Assembly: GCA_021464245.1 (NCBI GenBank)
Contig: JADCRB010000155.1
Coordinates: 112,231-176,230 of the forward strand
DNA from: Carallia brachiata
Lineage: Eukaryota > Streptophyta > Magnoliopsida > Malpighiales > Rhizophoraceae
Length of the DNA stretch: 64,000 nt
Direction of reading: 5' to 3'
The notes beneath the pieces were generated by a model. That model was not told the DNA's origin. It saw only the letters and a list, made by a program, of their open reading frames with translations, and did not search any database. Below are positions 11,529 to 24,093 of this stretch, piece by piece; position 1 is the stretch's first letter; each line of letters starts with the position of its first letter. The position numbers and the translations under genes were made by a program.

Positions 11529-12286
11529 TGTTGGAAGAATAAAAGGATATTTTAAAAGGTTTGAATCCCACATGGGAAAGAGAAGCCAAGTAGTACTTAA
11601 TAAAAAAGTATATAAGGAGACTTGAATCTCATATGGAAAAGAAATGTTATGTACCGCTTGTTTATAAACCAATATGTATCTTACACTTTCACAAAACAAA
11701 AGACCCATAAGAGGTCTTGCGCAACCCAGTCTCGAGCCCGATAAGAGCGGGCCCATAGGACCTTACACAGTGGACGGGCCTCGGCCAGTCCACCCCTGAA
11801 CCCAATATTTTTGAGACTATTCAGACTCTTCGGTCAAACTATCCATTTTTGGCTTTGGAAAACTAGCCGTTGCAGCAGTTACAGTCATTCAACCACTATT
11901 ATTATGTTCATTATTCACCTTTATGGCCATTATTTACTTTTATGAACATTAAAAGCTGAACCAGTATATCAACAACTTATCCTTCTCCAGAAAGAATACT
12001 TTTCAGATACTCTTCTTCTTGCACTTTCTTCTTTGCTGCATTCTGCTGGGTTAATCAAGATTAGAGTTATTTTTATCACCTCACTATTTGAAGTGCACAT
12101 TAGTGGGAAAGCCTATTGTATCCTAGGAGGGTAGCCGCTGCGACCTACTACATTGTCTCGATTTGAGAACGGGGACGAAAACTATCCTTGAGGACAGTGC
12201 CTTGCACGCCTCAGATATTATTTTATATCCTTTATTATTTTATTTGCATCCATTTTTCTAATAATTTTGCTTATAATTTACTAACA
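11529..12286 (+). repeat. 5' LTR of the Copia element
   Basis: 758 bp, starting TGTTGGAAGAATAAA and ending TTTACTAACA. It contains a TATATAAGG core-promoter-like motif. The sequence just inside is not the usual initiator-Met primer site. Confidence 0.9.
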
Positions 12287-12316
12287 ATCTTAAGGATAGT
12301 GTCTTATTTTGCTGCA

Positions 12317-15300
12317 ATGGATGCAAACACCAACCAAACTGTTCCTGCAACCAATCCAGCTGCTTCAGCATCAACACAAACTGTTCCTGTCTCAGCTCCT
12401 TCACAAACCCAGTCATTTCCTCTAGCTTCAAAGTTTTTGCCAAATACCTCCAAGATCGAAACCTTCACTGGTTTACACTTTAAACGTTGGCAAGAATGTG
12501 TTTTCTTAGCCTTAGATGTTTTAAGAATTGCTTTTGCTCTGACTGAATCCAAACCAGAACATGAAACTGAAAATTATGAGAGAATACTTCCTGTTTGGGA
12601 ACAAGCCAACAAAATCTGTCGCCACACTATTTTAAGCACTTTGTCTAATGATCTATTTGATGTTTATTGTTCTTCGAAGGAAGCAAAGGAAATATAGGAA
12701 AAAATGAACAAAAAAATATGGTCGAGGATGCTGGTACACAAAAATTTGCTGTTACTAATCATTTACATTTTCAGATGACTGAGGACAAGAGTATTCAAGA
12801 TCAAAGCAATGAGTACCATAAGTTGTTGGACGATCTGAAGAATGAGAATATCAGGCTACCAGATGAGTATGTAGCAGGTTGTCTCATTGAAAAGCTTCCA
12901 CAGTCATGGGATGATTACAAACAACAGCTCAAGCACAAGAGGAAGCACATGTCGCTAGAGGATGTCATTGTTCATATTTTGATCGAGGATAAGAACAAAA
13001 CTCGAGCTAGAGAAGCAAGGGCAAAAGAGCTGAGATCAAAGGCACATATTGTGGAACACAAGAAAGGTGCAAGAGGATAAAGGAGCCATCACAGTCGTCC
13101 TCACAACCGTCCTCACAATCATGACTGGAAGAGGTATGATAATAGGTCCCAAAGGTATGAAAAGCCCAAGACTGATAATCCAACCTTCAAGAAGAAAGGT
13201 GTTTGCTATGTGTGTGGAAAACCAGGGCATCATGCCCCTCAGTGCAGACTCAGAAAAGGGATTGACGTACTTGCCAAACCAAGTGCTAACTTGGTAGAAG
13301 CGGATGTTATTATTGCTGTCATTTCCGAAGCCAACGTTGTCATTAACTCGAAAGAGTGGGCAATAGATTCTGGTGCTACAAGGCACATATGTGGGGACAG
13401 AAGTGCATTTACCTCCTACACACCAGTAGGGGATGGAGAGAAAATGTTTTCATGGGAGATTCAAGTACAACACCTGTTCTGGTTAAGGGGAAAGTCCTTA
13501 TCAAGCTCACTTCAAGGAATGTGTTGTCCTTGAATGATGTACTTCATGTCCTAAATATTCGTATCAATCTAGTGTCTATGTCATTGTTGGGGAACGTTGG
13601 AGTTAAGGTCTCTTTTGAGTCTGACAAAGTTGTCATGACCAGAAATGATGTGTTTGTGGGAAAGGGCTATTGCAACCAGGGACTTTTCATTTTGAATGTA
13701 CTTGATGTGATTAATAATAGAAATGCATCTACTTCTTCTGCTTATATTGTTGAATCTTATGATTTATGGCATGCTAGATTAGGACATGTGAGTAATTCTT
13801 ATATTCAGAAGATGAAACAAGTAGGCTTGATTAATAGTTTACATGGTGAAGTGAGTAAGTATGAGATTTGTGTAGAAGTCAAATTGACAAAAAAGAGTTG
13901 TAAGTCAGTTCAACGAGAAACTAAATTACTTAGTTTTGTAAATTCAGACTTGGGAGACTTAAAAAGTACTATGACTAGAGGAAGCAAACGTTTTTATGTG
14001 ACCTTTATAGATGACTATTCTAAGTACACCAGAGTCTTTCTATTAAAGGACAATGATGAAGTGTATGAAGTCTTTATAAAGTATAAGAGTGAAGTAGAAA
14101 ACTAGTTAGGCAAGAAAATCAAAAGGCTTAGATCATATAGAGGTGGAGAGTATAGTTCCCAACAATTTTTTGATTTCTGTGAGAGAGAAGGGATTATACA
14201 TGAGGTTATACCTCCATACTCACTAGAGTCTAATGGAGTGGCAGAAATGAAAAATAGGACTTTGAAAGAAATGATGAATGCTGTCCTTGTTAGTTCTGGG
14301 GCTCCTAGTAATTGGTGGGGGGAAGCAATACTTTCTGCATATTATTTACAAAATAGAATTTCATATAAGAAAACTGGTAAGACGTCATATGAACTGTGGA
14401 AAGGGTACGCTTCTAATTTAAGTTATTTAAAAGTGTGGGGGTGTCTTGCTAAGGTTCTTCTGCCTAAACCAAGAAGAGGAAAATAGGCTCAAAGACCTCA
14501 GATTGCATGTTTATAGGTTATGCAGATAATAGTACTGCTTATTTTTTTCTTGTTGTTAAAAGTGATATTTTGGATACTAACACTATTGGTGAGACAAAGA
14601 ATGCAGAGTTTTTTGAGAATATATTTCCTTTAAGAAAGGTCTTAGCACAGGTTGAGGCAGCCCCTACAGTTGAGAGAGAATCTTCTGGTACTCATTCTGA
14701 ACTAGAACTGAGGAAGAGTAAGAGGCAAAGGATAGAAAAGATCTTTGGAGACGACTTTGTCACTTTTATGGTGAATGACGATCCCTTGACATATTCTGAA
14801 GCAGTATCTTCAAGTGAAGCCAGTTTATGGGTGGAAGCCATACAGAGTGAGATTGATTCCTTAAGACATAATGGAACATGGGAATTTTGTGGATTTACCT
14901 GCAGGTGCCAAACCCATAGGCTGCAAATGGATCTTCAGGAATAAATATAGACCTGATGGATCTATTGACAAATACAAGGCCAGACTTGTAGCAAAAGGGT
15001 ATACTCAAAAGAAAAATGTTGACTATTTTGATACTTTTGCTCATGTTGCTAGAATTGCATCCATTAGAGTTTTAATTGCATTGGCATCTGTTTATAAGCT
15101 TTTTATTCATCAAATGGATGTAAAAACTAAATTTTTATATGGAGACCTTGATGAAGAGACTTACATGACACAACCAGAAGGTTGTGAAGGTCCCGGCCAA
15201 GAGAAAAAGGTATGTAAACTTGTTAAATCTCTATATGGATTGAAGCAGGCACCCAAACAATGGCATGAAAAGTTTGATAACGTGCTGATTACTAATTGTT

Positions 15301-16329
15301 TCTCTATAGTTGGAGTTGATAAATGTATTTACACAAAAACTGAGAATGATATTTGTGTTATTATATGCTTGTATGTTGATGACATGCTCATTCTTAGTTC
15401 TAATTTAGAGGCTATAGTCAATACGAAGTCATTACTTGCATCACATTTTGAGATGAAAGACTTAGGAGAAGCAAATTTCATTTTAGGGGTAAAGATCACA
15501 AGAACACATAATGGCATGCTTCTGTCACAAAAGCGTTATATAGAGAAAATTCTCAAGAAATTTGGTTATTTTGATGTGAAACCAGTTTCTAATCCATTTG
15601 ATGCAAGTGTGCACCTATTAAAAAATAATGATAAATGTGTTTCTCAGTCATTATATGCACAGATTATGGAAAGTTTGATGCATTTGATGAATTACACACG
15701 ACTTGATATTACTTATGTTGTGTGTAGACTTAGTAGATATACACAAAATCCAAGTCATGATCATTGGAATGCCTTGACAAGGATTCTGAAGTATCTGAGG
15801 TACCATGAATCATGGAATCTTTTATAGTGGATTTCCCGCTGTACTTGAAGGGTATAGCGATGCTAACTGGATCTCAGATTCAGACGAGATAAAATCCACC
15901 AGTGGATATGTGTTAACCCTTGGAGGTGGAGCAATAGCTTGGAAGTCAGCCAAGCAAACAATCATAGCGCGGTCCACAATGGAATCCGAGTTTATAGCCT
16001 TGGAGATGGCCAGTGTGGAGGCAGATTGGCTTAGAAATTTTCTGATGGATGTTCCATTATGGGTGAAACCAACACCATCAGTGTCGATGCATTGTGATAG
16101 CCAAGCCACCATTGCTCGTGCAAAGAGCAAATCATACAATGGGAAGAACAGACATATTCGTCTGAGACATGAACTACTGAAGCAGCTGCTGAAGAATGGA
16201 GTGATTTCACTCGACTTTGTAAGGTCAGAGATGAACTTGGCAGATCCTCTGACCAAGCCACTAGGCAGAAAGCTAGTGGAAGATACATCGAGGGGAATGC
16301 TAATGCCTACAGAGAATGGTCAAGAATGA
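12317..16329 (+). pseudogene. Copia gag-pol polyprotein, broken by stops and frameshifts
   Basis: Starts at ATG 12,317, about 30 bp inside the LTR. Pieces in order: UBN2-type gag (12,317-13,080, stop at 12,695-12,697 plus a frameshift); zinc knuckle CYVCGKPGHHAPQC near 13,203-13,245; aspartic protease with DSGATRHIC near 13,365; pre-integrase and integrase core (FIDDYSKYTRVFLLK, then RGGEYSSQQFFDFC after a stop at 14,103, then the catalytic-Glu region with a changed context); RT 14,871-15,827 with intact LYVDDMLI; RNase H 15,805-16,329 (SDANW, STMESEF, LADPLTKP). At least four breaks are visible (12.7, 13.45, 14.1 and 14.9 kb), so it cannot make a polyprotein. Confidence 0.9.
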
Positions 16330-16873
16330 TGGTAACCTAACATATGTGATAGGAGATCCCTTGAAGTAAGTTCATATGGGTAATAACAAATCATTGATTG
16401 ACCTCGTGAGCACTATCAAATATATGAAGTCCCTTTCCTATGGTGTAGATAGTGTAACGATTCCAGTGTTTGAGGGTGAGTTTATACTCTTAATGATTTC
16501 TATAGCCCTTATGGGTGGTGTGTTACTAGGATGCACACTTGATAGAATCACCTATATGAAAGTGGAGTGGGGCCGCTCCTATTAGATTCTGGCAAAATCT
16601 CTAGAGCTTTCATGAAAATAAACCAGGCAAGCGTATGGCCTAACAGCGCTGAACCGTGTTAAACAACTCGATCGTAGAGAATAAGATATGGGGACAAGTT
16701 CATTGTTATTCACCAAGAAATAATGGTTCATAAAAATTTTATTTCACCATACTTCTGAATATGAAAACTTATGCTACCTAATCTTTGGTTCATAGCCCAA
16801 AAGGCACCATAGATGATGTGTTATATTCTTTGGTTAACCAGCAGAGTTTATCCTTTTAAAATATGTGGGGGAA

Positions 16874-17631
16874 TGTTGGAAGAATAAATGATATTTTAAA
16901 ATTCTTGAATCTCACATGGGAAAAAGAAGCCAAGTAGTACTTAATAAAAGAGTTTATAAGGAGACTTGAATCTCATATGGAAAAAAAAATGTTATGTACC
17001 ACTTGTTTATAAACCAATATGTTTCTTACACTTTCACAAAACAAAAGACCTATAAGAGGTCTTGCGCAACCCAGTCTTGGACCCGATAGGAGCAGGCCCA
17101 TAGGACCTTACGCAGTGGACAGGCCTTGGCCAGTCCACCCCTGAACCCAATATTTTTGAGACTATTCAGACTCTTCAGTCAAACTATCTGTCTTTGGTTG
17201 TTGGAAAACTAGCCGTTGCAGTAGTTATAGTCATTCAACCACCATTATTCTGTCCATTATTCACCTTTATGGCCATTATTCACTTTTATGAACATTAAAA
17301 GCTAAACCAGTATATCAGCAACTTATCCTTCTCCAGAAAGAATACTTTTCAGATACTCTTCTTCCTGCACTTTCTTCTTGCTGCATTCTGCTGGGTTAAT
17401 CAAGATTAGAGTTGTTTCTGTCACCTCACTATTTGAAGTGCACATTAGTGGGAATGTCTGTTGTATCCTGGGAGGGTAGCCGCTGCGACCTGCTGCACTG
17501 TCTCGATTTGAAAACGGGGGTAGAAACTATCCTTAAGGACCGTGCCTTGCACGCCTCAGATATTATTTCATATCCTTTATTATTTTATTTGCATCCATTT
17601 TTCTGATAATTTTGCTTATAATTTACTAACA
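16874..17631 (+). repeat. 3' LTR of the Copia element
   Basis: 758 bp, the same length as its partner, with scattered substitutions. It follows a polypurine tract at about 16,864-16,873. The 540 bp between the RNase H stop and this LTR is a non-coding 3' region. Confidence 0.9.
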
Positions 17632-17636
17632 CCCAC

Positions 17637-18415
17637 AGCGACAGGCTGTTTTGTCTGACCCTCCCCGCTTTTCAAACGTATACAGGATGTTATTGAAATC
17701 ACCAACAAGCACCCATAGAAGACCAATGACCCTAGCAATCTTCTCAAAACCTTGCCACATAAAGTCTCGCGCCCACGGGTTTGGATGTGCATAAACTGTG
17801 AAAGGACCCAGGAAGGCCTATTAACAGCCATACACCACATGAGTGACCAATAGGATCCGCTCTACATACTCCATCAAAAGAAAGCACTACAATGGCATCA
17901 ACAACAAGTTTCATTTTGATTTTGGGCTCCAAGATAGCTGCTATACATGGCTTGTGCATCCGAACAAAATCCATAAAAGTGCGGGCAAGCCGTGATCTAC
18001 CCGTAACTCTGACATTCCATGCCGGTGTCTTCATTGGGAGTTAGGAACAAAAGATTCCACATCCGAAGCAGGCTCACGAAGCTCCTGCTCTGCGCTTGAG
18101 AAAAACATAGCATCCTTTGGTCTTCCAACCTGAACAGCCTCATCAACAGCCTTATCAGTAATAAAATGCAAGTAGGGATGAGTTCGAATAGTTTTACTTG
18201 ACTTTTTCCTCCTCATGTTCTTGCCAGCTAAGGTATTAACCAACAACTTAGGGTCAGACAGCTTTGGCAGCAGATTAGGCTGAGAATACAAGCCCTCATT
18301 CATCTGCTTTGAAAAAACCTCCTGAAACATAGCAGCAAGGCTTGGGAGCTTATCAATAGGCCCCACGGTAGACGTGTTTGAGCTTGCAAGGGCTAGTGTG
18401 CCCTCAATAGGGCCT
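17637..18415 (-). pseudogene. LINE ORF1 tail and endonuclease start
   Basis: The minus-strand frame 18,031-18,456 carries a degenerate ORF1 C-terminal stretch. The frame at 17,744-18,034 reads MKTPAWNVRVTGRSR and CIAAILEPKI, matching the N-terminus of plant L1 ORF2 endonuclease (usually AWNVRG). The Gly after Arg is Val here, and later frameshifts end the domain. The Copia element interrupts the rest. Confidence 0.75.
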
Positions 18416-18433
18416 AGGTGTAACCCGGCTTTC

Positions 18434-19824
18434 GGTTTAACAATTTTGACTATCAATATTCTTCACCAAAGTTCTCAAAAAGCTGATTTTTCTTCTCCAT
18501 TGGCATGGTGGGCTCATACCTCCATACATTCCTTGCACTGGACAACAGTAAGGTGTCTGGAAAGGAAATTTTATGCCGCATGGCCCACCCACTATCACTT
18601 GTAGCACCTTTTACTACAATTGCCACAATCATGGGATTCACAACAAAGCTGAACCTTTTTATTGCTTCGCTTCATCAGTCTCTTCCCATGACTTCTCAGA
18701 GTCGAATTCCATAGTCCAATCCAATCTCTAGTCCATATATATATATATAATGTAGTCTTCTTTTGTTTCTTTTTACGGAAATGTTGTTGGAGCAAGGGGA
18801 CCAAGCCTTAGGCGCAACGATGTCAGCCATATTTTAAAAAATACTTTTTGATTAAAAAAAAATTTTTTAAAAATTTTTTATAACGTTAGGTACGTTTAAA
18901 ATTATACTAAACACGTTTATAATTTAAATTTTAAAAAAAAAACTCAAAAAAGTAAAAAGGAAAAAAAGTGTGCCCGTGGGGCAATTCGCGGCAAATAATA
19001 GTTCCTTTTTTAATGTGAAAGTAATGGTTTTTTTTTTTTTATTAGTTACGCAAACTGGAGTGCCGAACACAGACTTCCAAGTCTCCGATAATGAGAATGC
19101 TTTCTCCGGTTAATTTTTTCTTTCTTCATTAATTAACACGGACTGAGAGCTCTCAAAAACTTTAGCCTTTGTCAAACATGTTAAGAGTTTAGACCATTAC
19201 AATGGTCATTTTTCTTTTGCGGGACTTCGGCCCATGAAGTTTCCATGAAAGAAACTGTTAAGTTTACATGGTTAGTTGGGCCCTGGAATATTGTTCCCTG
19301 TTAAATTAGATGGTAGAAATTGGAGCAGAAAATCATACGTGTGAGTGAAGCGGACAAATAAGAGCCAATACCTATACGTACATCTGCAATTATATTTTGG
19401 CGTTTCTTTTTTCTTTTTTTTCCACACGATGCAATTGGATGCTCGTTTTAAGCCTCTTAGAAGAAGGGTGAGCTAATCCAAAAGGCAAAGCGAGCATTTC
19501 TTTCATTTAAACACGTGCAAGGTTGTGAGGAATCATGTCGGAATGGACAAAAGGAAATTTCTATAGAAACCATTGTAATTGTCGAAGTAGAAGTAGAAGC
19601 TGTTTTTTTCTCCCCCTTGATAACTTTACTCCCATTGGATAGTTTCTTCTGACATGTGATTCATGTGAAGAAGGAAATGGCAGATTTTCATGTGAGCTAA
19701 ATTAGTACAGTTTTTTTTTTTTTTTTTGTGTGTTATTTTCCCAAACTTGAGATCAAAATGAACACAAAAAACAAGAAAGAAAAAAAAATTAAAATAACAT
19801 GCACCTAGTTGATATTATCACTTA

Positions 19825-19866
<42 letters not shown>

Positions 19867-20337
19867 CCCTCCTTCCTGAGGTGATGATTCATTTTCGGAG
19901 TCATTTGGTGCCTTTTGATCCCCAGTTGCTATGGGGTACTTAGAAAAATAATCGTTGCTGTTAAGATAACATGTAAGTTCTAATTATACTTTGTGCATAG
20001 CTTCTGGTCTTTGGCATTAAAAAAAAAAAAAGAAAATTGCATTCATGAGTCATTCATTCTACTGTCCCTTGGAGAAACTACGGAGAAGTACCATGCACGG
20101 TTGCCCCCCGGCTTTCCAGTGACCCTTTCCCCTTTCTTATTAGGCTGCACCTAAGCCTATGGGCTGGCCATTACTGGGTCTAATTCCCTTTGCGAGCTAC
20201 CGTTCTAATGCACCATTCTTTGGTTTATTGTGAATAACCCCGAAAATGGACAAATTCCTTTTCTTAGTAGCCGTGGTGAAGGAAGCAAGAAGCCAAGGCC
20301 GGGGGACAAAAGTGATTTATTGTTGATATGTGTATTA
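18434..20337. other. Intergenic sequence, no gene recognised
   Basis: This is the DNA into which the LINE inserted. A minus-strand frame of 62 codons at 18,453-18,641 is not recognised. A short (TA)n at 18,736-18,750 and a longer one at 19,827-19,858 are present. The remainder is AT-rich with homopolymer runs. Confidence 0.5.
19827..19858. repeat. (TA)n microsatellite
   Basis: About 32 bp of alternating A and T, followed by a T run. Confidence 0.95.
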
Positions 20338-20762
20338 GGACTACATTCATTTTAGTTTTAAATTTTTATAAATTTTTTCAATAGCGTCTTAAATTTTTAA
20401 TTTTTTCAATTCAATTTTATATTTTTTTATTTTTTTTTTACAAACGAGTTCTTCCGTCAATAGAAGTCAGTCAAACAGTTAAAACTAAACGTTTACCAAA
20501 CAAAAATGAATAAAAAAAAGTCTAAATATGGTTCCTTTTGTATTTTCCTATTTTAAAAAGTTTAAATGATACGATAGAAAAAATATGAAAGAAACCATAT
20601 TTATAATTTTTTATTTATTTATTTCCATTTGGTCAATAGTCGTTTTTAACAATTTAACTAACTTTTGTTGACGGAATGCCTCATTTGTAAAAAAACTGAA
20701 AGATTTATAACTCCAGTGAAAAAATTCAAAAAGATTTTAAACTAAAATGAGTGTTATCCCCT
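20338..20762. mobile_element. Long-TIR MITE (Mutator-like candidate)
   Basis: The ends form long inverted repeats: GGACTACATTCATTTTAGTT on the left and, on the other strand, GGATAACACTCATTTTAGTT on the right. Similarity continues for more than 100 bp, through the CAAACGAG / CAAATGAG and TTCCGTCAA segments. No coding capacity. I could not find a clean target duplication, so the superfamily is a guess from TIR length. Confidence 0.55.
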
Positions 20763-20852
20763 TGGATCTCATGATTGTAAATCGAACTTACGGAGGATTG
20801 CAAATCCTATGATCCTTAATACTTTTGTGGTTCAAAATTTTGTTTATGTTAG

Positions 20853-21919
20853 TTTTTTTTTTTATCGAAAGAAATCGTTGTATTAATTATGCGAATTTTA
20901 TACATAAGTCCAACGCGAAAGCATTGGAACAACCTGCACAAAATAGGAATAAACGACAACAAAAGCCTGTAACAGATATTGCCAAAAGATTATCTATTAA
21001 CTGGACTTGAAACCCAATTAAACAAAACTTTCAAACGAGGGTAACTACTGGACTAGTCGGATAAAGTTACATGCGATAGCAGATACCGCATTTCGGTGAA
21101 CTTAAGACCAAAATTGATCAAGTATGCCCGACAAGGACTTTCCCCACTTTTAAACTAGCAATAGGCACTACAAAATACAAACACAACAAATTGCTCATTC
21201 TAAAACACAACAACCAACCACAACCTAACACTCAATCAAAAATAAATCCATAGCAGTCACATCCATCATATCCAGACCGGTGGCCGACAGCTGGCAGCAA
21301 CAACAGCAAAAGTAGCAAGGGAGGAGATGATGACGGCAAGGGTGGCAGGGGGGTCGATAGTGGTGTCATCTTTGGCGGCAAGGGCGACGTCTACTTGGGC
21401 CACGTCAGCAGGTTAGCTTGCAGTGTTGTTTCAGTTGGACAAATAGCAGCATCCTCCTCAGCTCCCAAAAAGCAATTCGGGGCAGTGGCAATACCAGATT
21501 CGAGCATTGCGGCGCAATCGCTAGCACGGCGGCGCAATCGCCAACACAGCGGCATCAATGCCGGAAGTGACGAAAAGTACAGTGGAGGTGACGGTCGTTG
21601 CGAGAGGATGCTAGATCTGGTGATAGAAGGGCTCTGAGTGTCCTTATTCCAGCTAAATCTAGAGGAGAACCAACCTAAGCTACCATGGTGGGGTGGGGGA
21701 GGAAGAAAGGGAGGAGACAAAAGGGATTTGATGAGTGGCAAAGGAAGGTAGAGGAGGTAATAAGGGAGAAGATGGAGGAGAGAGGCTGGCTGGCGGTGGT
21801 GGCAAGCCACCACTGTTGGCCAGCAAAGGTTGGGAATGCTTGTTGTTGTTTCCTTTAGAGAGAGGGAGACTGTTTACTTGCTGCTTTGATAAAAAATTGT
21901 GTAAATGTTGGGGGGCGGA
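20853..21919 (-). mobile_element. LINE-mobilised insertion (truncated LINE or retrocopy)
   Basis: A perfect 14-bp duplication, TTTGTTTATGTTAG, lies at 20,839-20,852 and 21,920-21,933. On the minus strand the 3' end is an A-tail preceded by ATTTCTTTCGATAAAA, a common 3' end of plant L1 copies. The 5' half is GC-rich with a 140-codon minus-strand frame (21,391-21,813, Pro/Ser-rich) that I do not recognise. The long non-coding 3' half resembles a LINE 3' UTR. Either a 5'-truncated LINE of another family or a processed transcript. Confidence 0.7.
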
Positions 21920-21933
21920 TTTGTTTATGTTAG

Positions 21934-23799
21934 CTAGGTTCCCCAAATAACAAACTTTTTGGGGTCTAGGTTAAGGGTTTAATTTAAAGTCTCAACTTTT
22001 TAAAATCTTTAAAATATGTGAGGTTTAAATACCAAGTACCAAAAACATGTTGGTTCTACCAGGAAAATACCAAGAGTTTAAATTGTTGTGTAAGATCAGA
22101 AATAGATAATATATTAAATTCTAATATAAAATATTATCTCACGCAAAAGCACATTAAACTAAAAAGATAAATAAAAAGTAAGTACGCATTGTCAATAGAT
22201 TTTTATAATTAAATATAAAAATAATGTGATTCAGATAGAAAAGTTTTTGGTCATAAAAGCTCTAATATCAAATTAAGAAATCATTCCAACTAAAAATTTA
22301 ATCTATTAGGTGGGCTTAAGAATGAATTGGATATTAAAGTTTAGCAAGTTCGTTACAAAAGTAGTGCGTATCATGATTAGCAGCCAAGCCAGAAGGGGCT
22401 TAAAGTTATTGTGTTTTTTTTTTCTTGGTTTTGGTTCTTCATCTCATCCTTCAACATTTTCAATTCCTAATAACATACATGTAATATGGGGTGAAGTTGC
22501 ATAAAACACTGGTTTGCTGGTAGAGGACTTAACTGAGAAGGTTATTATATAGTATTGATTGATAATATAAAAAGGTAATGTCAGTGTTTCTCTATGCACT
22601 CCTTGCGCAATATGCATTATCCAACATTCAAAAAAACAAAAAATAATAGTGAAATTTGTTAGGGTGTCTATGTTCCGCACTTGTCGGATGCGTACGTGCC
22701 TCTCACGAATGTGTTTGTAAAACAAATTTATATAGATGCCAAAAAGAAGAATTAAAAAAAATTTACAATGTTTGAACAACTCTAACTAGTGTTTGGAATG
22801 CATCAAAAATATCTACAAAATTATTTTATAACTTAATCGTTCACATTAATTTTTTTTTTTAGTAATCAAAAGTTTAAAAATAGGGAGATGTTTTTACCTC
22901 AGAGTCAGAAAATACTTATAAACTACTAAAAATTTACAATAACACTTATGTGTTGCCTATTTAAAAAAGGCTCTAACAACAATCAATCGGACTTAAACTC
23001 GTGATGAAGTGCATCAAGAGCCGAACGCTTATTAATAAACCTACTTTGGTGGACAATATTTCAATATTTCTCTTTTCCAATGAGCATAATAGTTACCTAG
23101 TAAGGAAGAACCTAATTAATTACTATCGTTTTTTACTATTACCTTTTTTATTATTACTATAAATCGTAAATGGGGATGTTGCAGTTCACCGTTTATATTT
23201 ATAAATTTAATTTGTATGCTATTAAAACTTACCATGTTGCTTCTTTTTAAGAAATTCATTATACCGTGAACTATATAATAAAAATAATTTTTCTCATTTT
23301 AATAAACCTCATACTTACTTTTCAACATTAAAATCCACAACTTCAAAAATAAACATTCAAATTTTTAATCATTTCAGTGTCTTTTTTAAGGACGGTCGTA
23401 TTACATTTCTACGTAGGTTAACTTTTTAAAGCTGACTATATATATATATCTTAAAGAGATATAGATGACGTCCGATAACAGTGATATTGTGCGTTTTACT
23501 TAAGCAAAATATCGGCCGACTCAACGTGTACGTAGTTATGATCCCATGGAGCACGGATCGAGGGGGCAAGACAACATGTGAGTTAAATACATTCCGTTAG
23601 GTGCTGGCCTGCTGAAGTCACTAAGATTTAATGCCACATAACATTATGTCCATATCATATATAGGCATAGCAGATGGTATGGCCGTTTCCTAACCATTAT
23701 TTTTTCCCTCTAATATTATATATATATACAGACACACTAACGTTATTATGTACATATTATAAGCATTTTTGCACTTTCAAAATTAAAAAAATAGGTGGC
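21934..23799. other. Intergenic, AT-rich, nothing recognised
   Basis: No conserved domain or clear repeat boundary seen. Short frames at 22,310-22,504 and 22,444-22,779 overlap on opposite strands and look like chance. Confidence 0.4.
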
Positions 23800-24093
23800 A
23801 TGTCTTGTTCAAAAAGCAAATGTTGGCGCTTAGCTAGAGTAGGAGGGATTTTTATATGTGCTATGGTTCTGCTACAACCGGTTGGCATAATATATTCTCT
23901 TCTTTGTTTTGCGGTTCGATTTTTATTGAATCTCTTCTTTTTTCATGAGCTTCCAGTCTTCTTTTATAACTTAAAAGAGGGATTTTTATATAGCTTGCAA
24001 AATTTCTTCTACATATGGTGGTCCTATCCTATGGAGGAAACCATGCAGAATTTTCTCTTTTTCTTGCAAATGTGGATACGAGAGGAAGCATGA
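23800..24093 (+). CDS. Hypothetical small membrane protein, 97 aa
   Basis: Not recognised. The start at 23,800 was chosen because the protein then begins MSCSKSKCWR, a short basic Cys-containing head, followed by two hydrophobic segments (about residues 15-45 and 50-75, rich in Phe/Leu/Val) and an aromatic C-terminus. A TATATATATA stretch lies at about 23,718-23,730, some 75 bp upstream. The ORF extends in frame upstream to 23,674, but that part has no coding look. No homologue recalled, so it may be a chance ORF. Confidence 0.25.
   Translation: MSCSKSKCWRLARVGGIFICAMVLLQPVGIIYSLLCFAVRFLLNLFFFHELPVFFYNLKEGFLYSLQNFFYIWWSYPMEETMQNFLFFLQMWIREEA

Larger units (their letters stand above)
11529..17631 (+). 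mobile_element. Ty1/Copia retrotransposon, complete outline, degenerate ORF
   Basis: Two 758-bp LTRs (TGTTGG...CTAACA) are flanked by a perfect CCCAC duplication at 11,524-11,528 and 17,632-17,636. Order gag - protease - integrase - RT - RNase H proves Copia. A polypurine tract (TGTGGGGGAA) precedes the right LTR. The LTRs differ by several percent by eye, so the insertion is older than the Gypsy element at 47.7 kb. It inserted into the endonuclease part of the LINE. Confidence 0.93.
2809..18415 (-). mobile_element. L1-type LINE, old, split by three nested insertions
   Basis: The element reads right to left. Its poly(A) tail appears as a T-rich tract starting at 2,809. It is bounded by an 18-bp target duplication, 2,791-2,808 (AGGTGTAACCCAGCTTTC) and 18,416-18,433, with one mismatch. 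Domains from the 5' end: ORF1 tail, endonuclease start, RT, zinc-binding zf-RVT-like region and RNase H-like end, which is the usual order in plant L1 elements. Three younger elements lie inside it. Removing them leaves roughly 4 kb, so it is 5' truncated. All reading frames are broken and it is not active. Confidence 0.85.

Noticed and set aside
15822..16288. Minus-strand ORFs opposite Copia RNase H
   Set aside because: Shadows of the RNase H domain on the plus strand.
16376..16585. 69-codon ORF after Copia RNase H
   Set aside because: It lies in the 3' untranslated region next to the LTR. Short, no domain, and not distinguishable from chance.
18453..18641. 62-codon minus-strand ORF beyond the LINE 5' end
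   Set aside because: It lies outside the LINE target duplication, contains no recognised motif and overlaps plus-strand ORFs.
22970..23050. SINE-like or tRNA-like string (CTTAAACTCGTGATG)
   Set aside because: No matching A box at the proper distance and no tail.
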